Assembly (NCBI RefSeq): GCF_000307225.1
Contig: NZ_HE978616.1
Span: forward strand, 29,863-93,862
Length of the DNA stretch: 64,000 nucleotides
From: Anaerococcus vaginalis
GTDB taxonomy: Bacteria > Bacillota > Clostridia > Tissierellales > Peptoniphilaceae
Direction: 5' to 3'
Positions 17,363 through 26,668 of this stretch are shown piece by piece (the first letter of the stretch is position 1; every line of letters starts with the position of its first letter). The translations under genes and the position numbers were made by a program. The notes under the pieces were generated by a model. It was not told the DNA's origin. It made no database searches and saw only the letters and a program-made list of their open reading frames with translations.

Positions 17363-18889
17363 ATGATTAATATATTTAATAAAAAGAAGAAAAAGGTAAA
17401 ATTTCCTTCAGCTTTTACTGTTTTATTTATTGTACTAGTATTAGCTGCAATTTTAACTTATATAGTTCCAGCAGGTTCTTATGATAGGTTAGAATATGTC
17501 AAGGATGAAAATGTATTCCTAAAAACAGGCGTTGATGGTAAGGAAGAAAAACTTCCAGCAAATCAAGAAACTTTGGACAAATTTAAGATAACAGTTCCAC
17601 TTAAAAGTTTTGTTAAGGAAGATATAAAAAAACCTGTAGCAATACCAGGCTCTTATCATAAACTTGACCAACAACCACAAGGAGTTTTAAAAGTTGCTAG
17701 GGCACCGATTGATGGAATAGCAGATTCTATAGGAATTATTGTTTTTGTATTAATTCTTGGTGGATGTATTGGGGTTTTAAATAAAACTGGAACTTTTGAT
17801 GCAGGAATTGCTGCTTTATCTAAAATTACTAAGGGAAAAGAGTTTTTGATGGTAGCAATTTTATCTAGCATAGTTGCTCTCGGTGGAACAACATTTGGAA
17901 TGGCTGAAGAAACTATTGCCTTTTATCCAATTTTGTTGCCAATCTTTTTAGCATCTGGTTTTGATGCTATAGTAACAATTGCAGCAATTTATATGGGTTC
18001 ATCAATTGGAACTATGTTTTCTACAACAAATGCTTTTTCAGTCGTAGTTGCATCAAATGCTGCTGGAATTTCATTTAAAGAAGGTATAGGTATAAGAATT
18101 GTAAGTTTAATTTTAGCTCAAGCTATTACACTTTGGTATATTTACAGATATTCTAAAAAAGTAAAAGAAGATCCATCAAAATCTATAATAGCAGAAGATA
18201 TGCCAAGAATAAAAGAGCAATATTTGAAAGGATATGACCCTGAACATGTGGCACCATTTAATTTCAGAAGAATAGCTATGCTTGTAATATTTATGTTTGC
18301 ATTTCCAATTATGATTTATGGTGTTATGAATCTTGAATGGTGGTTTGAAGAAATGTCAACTCTATTCTTGATTGTAGGAATATTACTTATAATTCTTTCA
18401 GGTTTACCTGAACAAGAGGCAGTAGGAGCATTTTTAGATGGCTCAGCTGATTTGGTTTCAGTAGCCTTAATTATAGGAGTTGCTAGGGGAATAAATATTA
18501 TATTAGACGATGGAATGATTTCTGATACAATGTTATATAGTGCATCTAATATAATTAGTGGAATAAATGGTGTATTATTCTCATCAGTACAAATGATTTT
18601 ATTTTCATTTCTTGGAATATTCATCCCATCTTCATCAGGACTTGCAACCTTATCAATGCCAATTATAGCACCACTTGCAGACACAGTTTCACTTGGAAGA
18701 GATGTTGTAGTTTCGGCATACAATTTTGGTCAAGGATGGATGGCAATAATAGCTCCAACAGGATTGATTTTGGCAACCCTAGAGATGGTAGATGTTTCAT
18801 ACAATAAATGGGTTAAATTTATTGCGCCTTTGATGGGAATATTATTAGTTTTATCTATAGTTATGTTAGGTATTCAAACTGTAATGTAA
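17363..18889 (+). CDS. YfcC family transporter
   Basis: This 508-residue membrane protein belongs to the YfcC/DcuC-type carrier superfamily. It has an N-terminal basic segment, a first membrane helix, a soluble loop of about 90 residues, and at least ten further hydrophobic segments with the typical GGCIGVLNKTG and GMAEETIAFYPI motifs. Substrates of YfcC proteins are poorly known; amino acids, peptides or dicarboxylates have been suggested. It lies 12 bp upstream of pepT, which makes uptake of small peptides or amino acids likely here, by inference. A GGAGG site precedes ATG 17363. Confidence 0.88.
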   Translation: MINIFNKKKKKVKFPSAFTVLFIVLVLAAILTYIVPAGSYDRLEYVKDENVFLKTGVDGKEEKLPANQETLDKFKITVPLKSFVKEDIKKPVAIPGSYHKLDQQPQGVLKVARAPIDGIADSIGIIVFVLILGGCIGVLNKTGTFDAGIAALSKITKGKEFLMVAILSSIVALGGTTFGMAEETIAFYPILLPIFLASGFDAIVTIAAIYMGSSIGTMFSTTNAFSVVVASNAAGISFKEGIGIRIVSLILAQAITLWYIYRYSKKVKEDPSKSIIAEDMPRIKEQYLKGYDPEHVAPFNFRRIAMLVIFMFAFPIMIYGVMNLEWWFEEMSTLFLIVGILLIILSGLPEQEAVGAFLDGSADLVSVALIIGVARGINIILDDGMISDTMLYSASNIISGINGVLFSSVQMILFSFLGIFIPSSSGLATLSMPIIAPLADTVSLGRDVVVSAYNFGQGWMAIIAPTGLILATLEMVDVSYNKWVKFIAPLMGILLVLSIVMLGIQTVM

Positions 18890-18901
18890 GGAAGGAGAAT
18901 T

Positions 18902-20113
18902 ATGCTAGATAAATTTTTAAAATATGTAAAATATGATACTCAAAGTGATGACAAAAATGAAGCTTGTCCATCAACATCTGGTCAAATGGAACTTGCAAAA
19001 GTTATAGTTGAAGATTTAAAAAAACTTGGAATAGAAAATGCCCATGTAGATGAAAATGGATATGTATATGCATCTATAAAGGGAACTGTAAAAGATGTTC
19101 CTACCATAGGTTTTATTTCACATATGGATACCGCCCTAGAAATTACTGGAAAAAATGTAAATCCACAAATTATAGATTCATATAAGGGTGGAGATATAAT
19201 TCTAAATGATAAATATAAATTAAGCGAAGAAGAATATCCATTTTTAAAAGAATTAATCGGCAATAAATTAGTTACAACTGACGGAACAACTTTGCTTGGG
19301 GCTGATGATAAGGCAGGAATTGCCATAATTATGGAAATTGCAAAATTCTTTATGGAAAACAGAGATTTGAAATTTGGAGATATAAAAATAGGCTTTACAC
19401 CAGATGAAGAAATAGGTAGAGGAGCAGATTTATTCGATGTAGAAAAATTTGGAGCAGATTTCGCTTATACAATTGACGGTGGGCCTATTGCAGAGTTAGA
19501 ATATGAAAATTTTAATGCAGCAACAGCAAAAATTCATATAGAAGGAAAATCAGTTCATCCAGGTTCTGCAAAAAATGTTTTAATCAATGCACTTTTACTT
19601 GGACAAGAATTAAATTCAATGCTCCCAGTAAACGAAAGACCAGAATATTCAGAAGGATACGAAGGATTTTTTATGCTTGATGAAATAAATGGAACTTCTG
19701 CAGAAGTTGACATAATATATTTGATTAGAGATTTTTTCAAAGATTCATTTAATGAAAAGAAAAAAATTCTACAAGATATAGTAGATTTTTTAAACAAAAA
19801 ATATGGACAAAGAATAGAATTAGAAATTGAAGATTCTTATTATAATATGAAAGAAAAAATTAAACCATGTATGGAAATAGTTGAACTTGCCAAAAAATCA
19901 ATCAAAAAAGCTGGTATGGATCCAATTGTAAAACCTATTAGAGGTGGAACTGATGGAGCAAGTCTTTCATACAAAGGGCTTCCAACACCGAACTTATTTA
20001 CAGGTGGATATAATTTCCACGGAAGATACGAACTTCTTTCAGTTGATATAATGGAAAAATCTTTTGAAGTTTTGAAAAATATTGTACAATTGAATGTAAA
20101 GGAGGAGGAATAA
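18902..20113 (+). CDS. pepT: Peptidase T (tripeptide aminopeptidase)
   Basis: PepT removes the N-terminal residue from tripeptides in the cytoplasm and is a di-zinc M20B enzyme. Ligand motifs are in place: GFISHMDTA, LLGADDKAGIA, FTPDEEIGRGAD, YTIDGG and, near the end, GYNFHGRYE. Length 403 is normal. A GGAAGGAG site precedes ATG 18902, and its stop TAA shares a base with the pepD ATG (TAATG), so the two peptidases are translationally coupled. Confidence 0.96.
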   Translation: MLDKFLKYVKYDTQSDDKNEACPSTSGQMELAKVIVEDLKKLGIENAHVDENGYVYASIKGTVKDVPTIGFISHMDTALEITGKNVNPQIIDSYKGGDIILNDKYKLSEEEYPFLKELIGNKLVTTDGTTLLGADDKAGIAIIMEIAKFFMENRDLKFGDIKIGFTPDEEIGRGADLFDVEKFGADFAYTIDGGPIAELEYENFNAATAKIHIEGKSVHPGSAKNVLINALLLGQELNSMLPVNERPEYSEGYEGFFMLDEINGTSAEVDIIYLIRDFFKDSFNEKKKILQDIVDFLNKKYGQRIELEIEDSYYNMKEKIKPCMEIVELAKKSIKKAGMDPIVKPIRGGTDGASLSYKGLPTPNLFTGGYNFHGRYELLSVDIMEKSFEVLKNIVQLNVKEEE

Positions 20114-21513
20114 TGGAAAAATTACAACCACAAAGAGTATTTTATTACTTTAAAAAATTAATGGATATTCCAAGACCAAGTTTTCACGAAAAAGAAGTAT
20201 CGGATTTTTTAGTAAAAACTGGAAAAGAATTAAATCTTGAAACATATCAAGATGAACATTTGAATGTTATTTTAAAAAGAAAAGCATCAAAGGGTTATGA
20301 AAATGCACCAAAGGTAATTTTGCAAGGACATATGGATATGGTTGCATCAAAAACTGATGACTCAAATCATGACTTTTTAAAAGACCCAATAATTCCTGTA
20401 CTTGATGGAAAATATTTAACAGCAGATAAAACAACACTTGGAGCTGACAACGGAATAGCAGTAGCAATGGGACTAAGCTTGCTCGAAGATGAAAATTATG
20501 AAGGACCACAAATTGAATTGTTGGTAACTACAGAAGAAGAAACATCAATGGCAGGAGCTTTAAATTTGGCAGACAATGTGCTTGAAGGAGAATATCTAAT
20601 AAATATTGACTCAGAAGAAGAAGGAGTCCTAACAGTAGGTTCAGCTGGTGGAATTACATTTTTTATTTCTGAGAAAATTGGAAAAGAAGATGAAAAAGAT
20701 GGATACGAAATAAAAGTTTCAGGTCTATTAGGCGGACATTCAGGTATGGACATTAACGATAATAGAGGAAATGCCATAAAAGTTTTTGCAAGTATTTTAA
20801 ATAAGCTAAATTCAGACATAACAATTGGAGAATTTAAAAGCGGAAGCCTTGATAATATTATTCCATCATCAGGAAGCGTAAAAGTTTACGGAGCAAAAAT
20901 TGAAGAATTAGAAGAAGCCAAGAAAAAAGCCTTAGAAGAATATAAAGATGTAAAAGGCGAATTAAAAATTGATATAAGTAAAGCAAGTGGAAAAAGCTAT
21001 ACAAAAGAATTATCAGAAAAAATAATAAAAATGATAAAAAATGTTGCTTGCGGAACAAATACAATGATGAAAGATGGAATAACAGTAGAATCTTCAGATA
21101 ACTTAGCTCTAATAAAAGAAGAAGACGGATTTATCAAGAGTGAAATTTCATTAAGATCATCAGAAAATCATGTTTTAGAAGAATTATCAGATAGAATAAA
21201 GAAAACACTTGAAGACTTAAAAATAAATTACACAATAGATTCAATCTATCCAGGTTGGGAATACAAAGAAGATTCAAAATTAAGACCATTAGCCCAAAAA
21301 GTTTACAAAGAATTTGAAGGAAAAGAATTCGACACAATAGTAATCCACGCTGGACTAGAATGTGGAGCATTTTATGAAAAATATCCAAATTTGGACATAA
21401 TATCAATAGGACCAAATATAAGTGGAGCCCATTCACCAGAAGAAAAAGTAGAAATAGAATCAGTACAAAGAGTATATGATTATCTAAAAGAATTGTTAAA
21501 AGAAATAAAATAA
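20113..21513 (+). CDS. pepD: Aminoacyl-histidine dipeptidase (M20C)
   Basis: PepD cleaves Xaa-His and other dipeptides. The 466-residue protein keeps the metal ligands of the family: LQGHMDMVAS, LGADNGIAVA, TTEEETSMAG, NIDSEEEG and the late ISGAHSPEE. The lid domain shows GLLGGHSGMDI and the oligomer loop motif SLDNIIPSSG. It starts on the base that ends pepT behind an AAAGGAGGAGG site. It is the functional counterpart of the degenerate homologue at 45574. Confidence 0.96.
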   Translation: MEKLQPQRVFYYFKKLMDIPRPSFHEKEVSDFLVKTGKELNLETYQDEHLNVILKRKASKGYENAPKVILQGHMDMVASKTDDSNHDFLKDPIIPVLDGKYLTADKTTLGADNGIAVAMGLSLLEDENYEGPQIELLVTTEEETSMAGALNLADNVLEGEYLINIDSEEEGVLTVGSAGGITFFISEKIGKEDEKDGYEIKVSGLLGGHSGMDINDNRGNAIKVFASILNKLNSDITIGEFKSGSLDNIIPSSGSVKVYGAKIEELEEAKKKALEEYKDVKGELKIDISKASGKSYTKELSEKIIKMIKNVACGTNTMMKDGITVESSDNLALIKEEDGFIKSEISLRSSENHVLEELSDRIKKTLEDLKINYTIDSIYPGWEYKEDSKLRPLAQKVYKEFEGKEFDTIVIHAGLECGAFYEKYPNLDIISIGPNISGAHSPEEKVEIESVQRVYDYLKELLKEIK

Positions 21514-21521
21514 AAAATACT

Positions 21522-21553
21522 AAAATCTCCAATTAAATTTGGAGATTTTTTTG
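21522..21553 (+). terminator. Terminator after pepD
   Basis: Arms AAAATCTCCAA and TTGGAGATTTT form a hairpin with a short AT loop and a T7 tail, 9 bp after the pepD stop. Confidence 0.9.
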
Positions 21554-21652
21554 TAAAAGAAATACTTTATAAATATAAATTTATTGTATATTAAGTGGCA
21601 CAAAAATCTAATAATTATATAATCATAGTATAATGTAATTAAGAGGTGATAT

Positions 21653-21936
21653 ATGGCACAAATAAATTTAAGAGTAGATGATGAAGTAAAAAAACAAGCC
21701 GAGCTAGTTTGCAATGAGATAGGAATTTCATTATCTAGTGCTATAAATATTTACTTAAAAAAAAATAGCTAGAGAACATAAAATCCCTTTTGATTTTTCA
21801 ATAGACCCTTTTTATAATAAAAACAATATTTCATATCTTGAAGAAAAATTAAAAGAATATAAAAAAAGGCGACATGAAAATGATAGAAGACGATATAAAC
21901 AAAGAAGAAAATCGATATGGTAAAATGAAATTTTGA
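21653..21936 (+). pseudogene. RelB/DinJ-type antitoxin, broken, no toxin partner
   Basis: ATG 21653 after AAGAGGTGAT opens MAQINLRVDDEVKKQAELVC, the ribbon-helix-helix start of RelB/DinJ antitoxins. An A9 run at 21757-21765 stops it after 40 codons; eight A continues IYLKKIAREHKIPFDFSID. A second run, A7 at 21861-21867, decides the end: as written the frame closes at 21923 with an arginine-rich tail, while one fewer A gives the more family-like KKGDMKMIEDD with a stop at 21936. No RelE/YafQ toxin follows; the next 500 bases hold RNA-like hairpins. I read it as an orphan and possibly decaying antitoxin. Confidence 0.75.
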
Positions 21937-22075
21937 TTTATAAACGACTATTTATATTGTATTTATGAAGATAGTTTATTAAATACAAAAAATAAATAGT
22001 TAAAATTAAAATTCTTGGAAATTCAAGTTTAAAATTATATAAATTTTAAAACTCTTTGAGATTTAAAATATTAAA

Positions 22076-22135
22076 AACAAAGATTAACCACCATCTCCAC
22101 CTACAAGGTTTCTCGGACAGTGATTAATCTCTGTT
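22076..22135 (-). ncRNA. RNA-like hairpin unit A
   Basis: Arms AACAAAGATTAA (22076-22087) and TTAATCTCTGTT (22124-22135) pair at 11 of 12 positions around a 36-base inner region containing a small ACCT/AGGT hairpin on the minus strand. On the minus strand the motif TATAGTATA (22153-22145) lies 9 bp upstream and a T5 run follows, which suits a short self-terminating RNA. It is one of three similar units in this intergenic region. Identity unknown. Confidence 0.5.
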
Positions 22136-22189
22136 CATTTTAAATATACTATAGGTTTATAAAAATAAAAATATTAGATAAATATAAAA

Positions 22190-22245
22190 AAATAGAGGCT
22201 CTAACTGGCCCTCCACAAATGCGGAAGGTAGAAGAGCCTCTATTT
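22190..22245 (-). ncRNA. RNA-like hairpin unit B
   Basis: Perfect 13-bp arms AAATAGAGGCTCT (22190-22202) and AGAGCCTCTATTT (22233-22245) enclose a second stem; on the minus strand CCTTCCGC pairs with GTGGAGGG with two wobble pairs. TATAGTATA (22262-22254) lies 8 bp upstream on the minus strand and a T7 run follows the 3' arm, so it reads as an independent transcript ending in its own terminator. No Rfam family comes to mind. Confidence 0.55.
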
Positions 22246-22276
22246 AATTATAGTATACTATATTATTTAAAAAACA

Positions 22277-22339
22277 AACAAAGCACATGGCGCAACCCAA
22301 AGAGAAATTCTTTTAAGGGGGTTACGTATGTGCTTTGTT
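22277..22339 (-). ncRNA. RNA-like hairpin unit C
   Basis: Perfect 12-bp arms AACAAAGCACAT (22277-22288) and ATGTGCTTTGTT (22328-22339) enclose an inner stem AACCC/GGGTT plus an AAAAGA/TCTCTTT pairing. TATAGTATA (22354-22346) lies 6 bp upstream on the minus strand, and a T6 run comes after the 3' arm. Architecture matches units A and B although the arm sequences differ. Confidence 0.55.
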
Positions 22340-22424
22340 ATTGTTTATACTATAATTTTAAATTTTTAAAAATCAAATCAAAAAAATATTCTTTTAAAAA
22401 TTAATGTTATCAAAATGTTTCCAG

Positions 22425-22453
22425 AAAAAAATAAAACCTTGAAAAATCAAGGC
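22425..22453 (-). terminator. Terminator of tmRNA
   Basis: On the minus strand CCTTGA and TCAAGG pair around a five-base loop and are followed by ATTTTATTTTTT. It lies about 14 bases after the mature 3' CCA of tmRNA. Confidence 0.8.
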
Positions 22454-22465
22454 TTAAAGTGTGTA

Positions 22466-22821
22466 TGGTGGAGATGACGGGACTTGAACCCGTGTCCGCA
22501 CAAGTTTTAATAAAAGCATCTACAAGTTTAGTAAGTATTTATTTTTTATCTAGCACTTATCTACTCACAAATAACTCGCTAGACTAGCTTCATAATACTA
22601 AATACACTCAAAGCTTTGTGCATTAGTTGCCACATAAAATTATGAAACAAATAAAAACTATTGTGGCATAATTTTTATTTGCTGCTAGCCTAAATTAGGC
22701 AGCTAATGCGAATTGTCTTTCGCTATTATTGTTTGCTTTTATATTTAATTTTCAATTTTACGAATTGATAAACGACTTGCAACTTAAATCTTAACAAGCA
22801 CGTCGAAACCAAAACATCCCC
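22466..22821 (-). ncRNA. ssrA: Transfer-messenger RNA (tmRNA)
   Basis: tmRNA with SmpB rescues stalled ribosomes by adding a degradation tag. The minus strand starts GGGGATGTTTTGGTTTCGAC and ends with a T arm GGTTCAAGTCC and ATCTCCACCA, the classic alanyl acceptor. The tag frame reads GCA AAC AAT AAT AGC GAA AGA CAA TTC GCA TTA GCT GCC then TAA, giving ANNNSERQFALAA. Several pseudoknot arms are visible, such as GCTGCC...GGCTAGCAGC. Length 356 is normal. The 3' CCA is encoded. Confidence 0.97.
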
Positions 22822-22840
22822 TTATTATTCAGCTTTTATT

Positions 22841-22868
22841 ATTATACTAATCTTTAATTTTATGTCAA
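22841..22868 (-). promoter_or_regulatory. Promoter of tmRNA
   Basis: On the minus strand a perfect TTGACA (22868-22863) and a perfect TATAAT (22846-22841) have a 16-bp spacer, placing the start about 13 bases before the mature 5' end, consistent with RNase P trimming. Confidence 0.85.
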
Positions 22869-22975
22869 AATTTTACCTATCTGAACTTTTATTTAGCTAA
22901 TTAATTTTAATATTTTTGGGTATTATTATATTAAGTCATTCGGATTATAAAAATCTTGAATAGATAGGAGGACTT

Positions 22976-24109
22976 ATGAGAAATAATAATAAAATTGCTG
23001 CTATGCTTCTTGCTGGTGGTCAAGGTTCTAGGTTAAAAGCATTGACAAAAGATATGGCAAAACCTGTAGTTCCTTTTGGTGGAAAATATAAAATAATAGA
23101 TTTTGCTTTATCAAATGCAACTAATTCTGAAATTAGAGATATTGGTGTTTTGACTCAATATAAGCCACAATTATTGAATAAGCATTTAGGAATTGGTGCA
23201 GCTTGGGATTATGATAGAAATTTTGGTGGTCTTAGAATTTTAACTCCATATTACACTGAAGAGGGTGGAAGATGGTTCGAAGGCACTGCTGGAGCAATTT
23301 TTGTAAATATCAATTATCTTGATAGTATTGATCCTGAATATGTTCTTATTTTATCTGGAGATCATATTTATAAAATGGATTACACTAAGCTTCTTGATGA
23401 ACACGTGCAAAAAGGTGCTGATGCAACTATTGCAGTAATGGAAGTTGATTGGGAAGAGGCATCAAGATTTGGAATTATGAATACTGATGATAATGGAAGA
23501 ATTGTTGAGTTTGAAGAAAAACCTGAAAATCCTAAATCTAATCTTGCTTCTATGGGAATTTATATTTTTAATTGGAAAGTTTTAAGACAAGCTTTAATTG
23601 AAGATCATAAAAATCCTAATTCTACTAATGATTTTGGTCATGATATTATTCCTTATTTATTAAATAATAAGAGAGATTTATTTGTTTATAAATTTGATGG
23701 ATATTGGAAAGATGTTGGAACTGTTAAATCTTATTGGCAAGCAAATCTTGATTTAATAGATCCGGAAAATCCTCTTAATATTCAAGATGATTCTTGGAAA
23801 ATATACACAACAGCTTTAAACTTGCCTCCTCACAGAGTGGGTGTTCATGGTGTTTTAAATGATGCTCTTATTAACGAAGGCTGTATTATTGATGGAGAGG
23901 TAAATAATTCTGTTTTATTTTCAAATGTTAAGATTGAGGAAAATGCTTGCGTAAGTAATTGTGTAATATTATCTGGAGTTACTATTAAAGAAGGTGTTAA
24001 AGTATATAATTGTGTAATTACTGAGAATATGGAAATTACTGAAAATATTGGCGATAAAAATTCTACATCAGTATACCTTGTTAGTAATGATGGAATAGAG
24101 GAGGATTAG
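22976..24109 (+). CDS. glgC: Glucose-1-phosphate adenylyltransferase, catalytic subunit
   Basis: GlgC makes ADP-glucose, the committed donor for glycogen. The nucleotide site [21 protein letters not shown], the sugar-phosphate region [10 protein letters not shown] and [14 protein letters not shown] are all conserved, and a C-terminal left-handed beta-helix follows. The 377-residue length is typical. AGGAGG precedes ATG 22976. It is the first gene of a glg operon and ends 1 bp before glgD, with which it likely forms the active heterotetramer seen in Firmicutes. Confidence 0.96.
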   Translation: MRNNNKIAAMLLAGGQGSRLKALTKDMAKPVVPFGGKYKIIDFALSNATNSEIRDIGVLTQYKPQLLNKHLGIGAAWDYDRNFGGLRILTPYYTEEGGRWFEGTAGAIFVNINYLDSIDPEYVLILSGDHIYKMDYTKLLDEHVQKGADATIAVMEVDWEEASRFGIMNTDDNGRIVEFEEKPENPKSNLASMGIYIFNWKVLRQALIEDHKNPNSTNDFGHDIIPYLLNNKRDLFVYKFDGYWKDVGTVKSYWQANLDLIDPENPLNIQDDSWKIYTTALNLPPHRVGVHGVLNDALINEGCIIDGEVNNSVLFSNVKIEENACVSNCVILSGVTIKEGVKVYNCVITENMEITENIGDKNSTSVYLVSNDGIEED

Positions 24110-24110
24110 T

Positions 24111-25226
24111 ATGCAAAATATACTTGCTTTAATTTATAGTTCAGAGTTTGATGAAAAAAATTATGATACACTTTGTAAATATAGACCGGATTATATGCTA
24201 CCTTTTGGATGTAGGTATAGGATTATAGACTTTACTTTATCAAATATAACAAATCACAATATATCAAGTGTAATTTTGTATGGTGGAGAACCTTTAAGGT
24301 CAACTCTTGATCATGTTGGAGATGGAAGAAATTGGGAATTGAATAGAAGAAGTGGCGGTTTAATGATAAATCCACCTGTTTATAATAGGTCAAGACTTGC
24401 TAACGAGATTGAAACTTATTATAATACTATGAAACATTTTATGAAAAATAAACGTGAATATGTTTATATAACTAATCCAATGTATATAACAAAAGTAAAT
24501 ATTTCTGATGCTTATGAGAGAATGCAAGAAGAAGATATTGATGCTTTAATATTTACTCAAAAGAAGAAAGATGAATATGGATATTATTTGAATAGAAGAA
24601 TAATAAATACTGATGAAAAAGAAAATCCACTTAGTGTTGGAATCAATCTTGGCCTTGAAGAAGAAATAAATTTATTTACAGGTTCTATATTAATTAAAAA
24701 AGATATTTTTATGGATCTTATTAGATATTCAATTGAGAAAAATAATTCTACAAATATTTTAGATGCCCTATTTAAGTATCCTAAGAAAAAATCTATAGGA
24801 TTATATAAATCAAAAGAAAGGTTAAGTGTAATAATGGATACTTTAACTTACTTTGAGGCTAGCTTTAATTTGATGGATAGGGAATATTTTGATGAAATTT
24901 TCTACAAACAAGGAATGGTTTATACAAAAAGCAAGGATGAGCCTTCAACTGAATATTTAAAGGGTTCAAAAGTTAGAAATTCTTTGGTTGCTAATGGGGC
25001 TTTAATAGAAGGAGAAATTGAAAATTCTATTATTTTTAGAGGAGTTAAGGTAAAAAAAGGTGCTGTAATTAAAAATTCTATTATTTTCCAAAATTCTGAG
25101 ATTGGTGAGGGAGCTATTTTGAATCATGTTATTACAGATAAGGACACAAAGGTACTTGAAGATGTAAAATTATTTGGAAATAGAAATCATCCTTACTTGA
25201 CAGATAAGGGAGAACACGTTAACTAA
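24111..25226 (+). CDS. glgD: Glucose-1-phosphate adenylyltransferase regulatory subunit GlgD
   Basis: GlgD is the Firmicute paralogue that lacks the GGxGxR nucleotide loop but boosts activity in the GlgC/GlgD complex. Here the loop is replaced by NILALIYSSEFDEK, while the downstream MLPFGCRYRIIDFTLSNITNH and RNWELNRRSGGL segments are conserved. The C-terminal repeats of the beta-helix are visible (IENSIIFRGVKVKKGAVIKN). Length 371 is normal. Spacing to glgC and glgA (1 and 10 bp) shows one operon. Confidence 0.95.
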   Translation: MQNILALIYSSEFDEKNYDTLCKYRPDYMLPFGCRYRIIDFTLSNITNHNISSVILYGGEPLRSTLDHVGDGRNWELNRRSGGLMINPPVYNRSRLANEIETYYNTMKHFMKNKREYVYITNPMYITKVNISDAYERMQEEDIDALIFTQKKKDEYGYYLNRRIINTDEKENPLSVGINLGLEEEINLFTGSILIKKDIFMDLIRYSIEKNNSTNILDALFKYPKKKSIGLYKSKERLSVIMDTLTYFEASFNLMDREYFDEIFYKQGMVYTKSKDEPSTEYLKGSKVRNSLVANGALIEGEIENSIIFRGVKVKKGAVIKNSIIFQNSEIGEGAILNHVITDKDTKVLEDVKLFGNRNHPYLTDKGEHVN

Positions 25227-25236
25227 GGAGTGTTAT

Positions 25237-26667
25237 ATGAAAGTATTATTTTTAACAAGTGAAGCTGATCCTTTTATAAAGACAGGAGGTCTTGCTGATG
25301 TAGCAGGCTCTTTACCAAAAGAACTTGCAAAAAAAGGTATTGATATAAGAGTTGTTATGCCATTATATTCAAGTATAGATCAAGTTTACAGAAAAAAAAT
25401 GAAAAAAATTAAAGAGTTTTATGTAGATCTTGATTGGAAACACCAATATGCTGGAATTTATAGTTTAAAATGGGACAAGGTTACATTTTATTTTATAGAC
25501 AATCTTGAATATTTTGATAGACCAAATCCCTATGGATATGATGATGATGCAGAAAGATTTATATTTTTCTCAAAAGTTGCAACCTTGCTTGGAAAAGAAA
25601 TAGATTTTAAACCTGATATAATTCATACTAATGATTGGCATACTGCATTGGTAAATATTTATGTGAATGATTTTAGAAAGGGAGATCATTATTTTGATGA
25701 TGTTAGAACTCTATTTACAATTCATAATTTAAAATATCAAGGAGTTTTTGACTCAGGTTATTTAACTTTTACAGGTCTTGATGGATATTATTTTAATGAA
25801 CATGATTTAAAATATTTTGATGCTATCAATTTTATGAAAGGCGGAATTGTTCATTCAACAGCTTTTAATACAGTTAGTGAAAATTATGCTGAAGAGATCA
25901 AATATCCATTTTATGGAGAAGGCTTGGATGGAGTTATAAGAGAATATCAAAATAAACTTACAGGAATTGTAAATGGTATTGATTATGAAATTTGGAATCC
26001 TAAAACAGATAAAAATATTTACAAAAATTATGATTTTAAATCTATAAAAAATAAAGCGGAAAATAAGATTAAGCTCCAAGAAGAATACGGCCTACCTGTA
26101 AATAAAGATGTTCCAATGATAGCTATTTGTTCAAGGCTTACATCAATGAAAGGATTTGATCTTGTAAGATATATTTTAGATGAATTATTGCAAGAAGATT
26201 TACAGTTAGTTGTTCTTGGAACTGGAGATTATACTTACGAAGAAATGTTTAAATATTTTGAGTGGAAATATCCAGACAAAGTTGCTGCAAGAATTTATTA
26301 TGATGGAAAAGAAAGTCATAAATTATATGCGGCTAGTGATTTGTTTATGATGCCATCAATATCTGAGCCTTGTGGAATAAGCCAATTAATTGCTATGAGA
26401 TATGGTTCTTTGCCAATAGTTAGAGAGGCTGGAGGTTTAAAAGATACTGTGAAAGCTTATAACAAATATACTGGAGAAGGAACAGGATTTTCTTTTGAAA
26501 ATATAAATGCTCATGAATTACTTTTTACAAGCAAAAATGCTATAGACTTATATAAAAATAATAAAAAAGATTTTGATAAGCTTATAGAAAATGCTATGAA
26601 TGAAAAAAATGATTGGGAAGAATCTTCTAAAAAATATATAAAATTATATGAAGATATAAAGGCATAA
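25237..26667 (+). CDS. glgA: Glycogen synthase (ADP-glucose)
   Basis: GlgA extends alpha-1,4-glucan from ADP-glucose; it is a GT5 enzyme. It has the N-terminal KTGGLADVAGSLPKELAKKG motif that binds ADP-glucose, HTNDWHTALV, LFTIHNLKYQG, and the C-terminal ICSRLTSMKGFDL and PSISEPCGISQL motif holding the catalytic glutamate. The 476-residue length is standard. AAGGAG precedes ATG 25237. It lies one base before the phosphorylase homologue. Confidence 0.96.
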   Translation: MKVLFLTSEADPFIKTGGLADVAGSLPKELAKKGIDIRVVMPLYSSIDQVYRKKMKKIKEFYVDLDWKHQYAGIYSLKWDKVTFYFIDNLEYFDRPNPYGYDDDAERFIFFSKVATLLGKEIDFKPDIIHTNDWHTALVNIYVNDFRKGDHYFDDVRTLFTIHNLKYQGVFDSGYLTFTGLDGYYFNEHDLKYFDAINFMKGGIVHSTAFNTVSENYAEEIKYPFYGEGLDGVIREYQNKLTGIVNGIDYEIWNPKTDKNIYKNYDFKSIKNKAENKIKLQEEYGLPVNKDVPMIAICSRLTSMKGFDLVRYILDELLQEDLQLVVLGTGDYTYEEMFKYFEWKYPDKVAARIYYDGKESHKLYAASDLFMMPSISEPCGISQLIAMRYGSLPIVREAGGLKDTVKAYNKYTGEGTGFSFENINAHELLFTSKNAIDLYKNNKKDFDKLIENAMNEKNDWEESSKKYIKLYEDIKA

Positions 26668-26668
26668 G

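Noticed and set aside
21134..21532. Leucine-rich open frame opposite pepD
   Set aside because: Low-complexity leucine and isoleucine content is the usual antisense shadow of an A-rich coding strand; pepD is intact on the plus strand.
22076..22339. The three hairpin units as a CRISPR array
   Set aside because: The arms differ between units, spacing is irregular and no cas genes are near; CRISPR repeats would be nearly identical.
22219..22404. 61-residue open frame on the plus strand
   Set aside because: It runs through units B and C, begins without a useful ribosome site, and its sequence is explained by the hairpins.
22092..22480. Attachment-site pair at the tmRNA 3' end
   Set aside because: Unit A shares GGTGGAGATG with the tmRNA end region, but on the opposite orientation for a duplicated att site, only 10 bases long, with no integrase or phage genes nearby.
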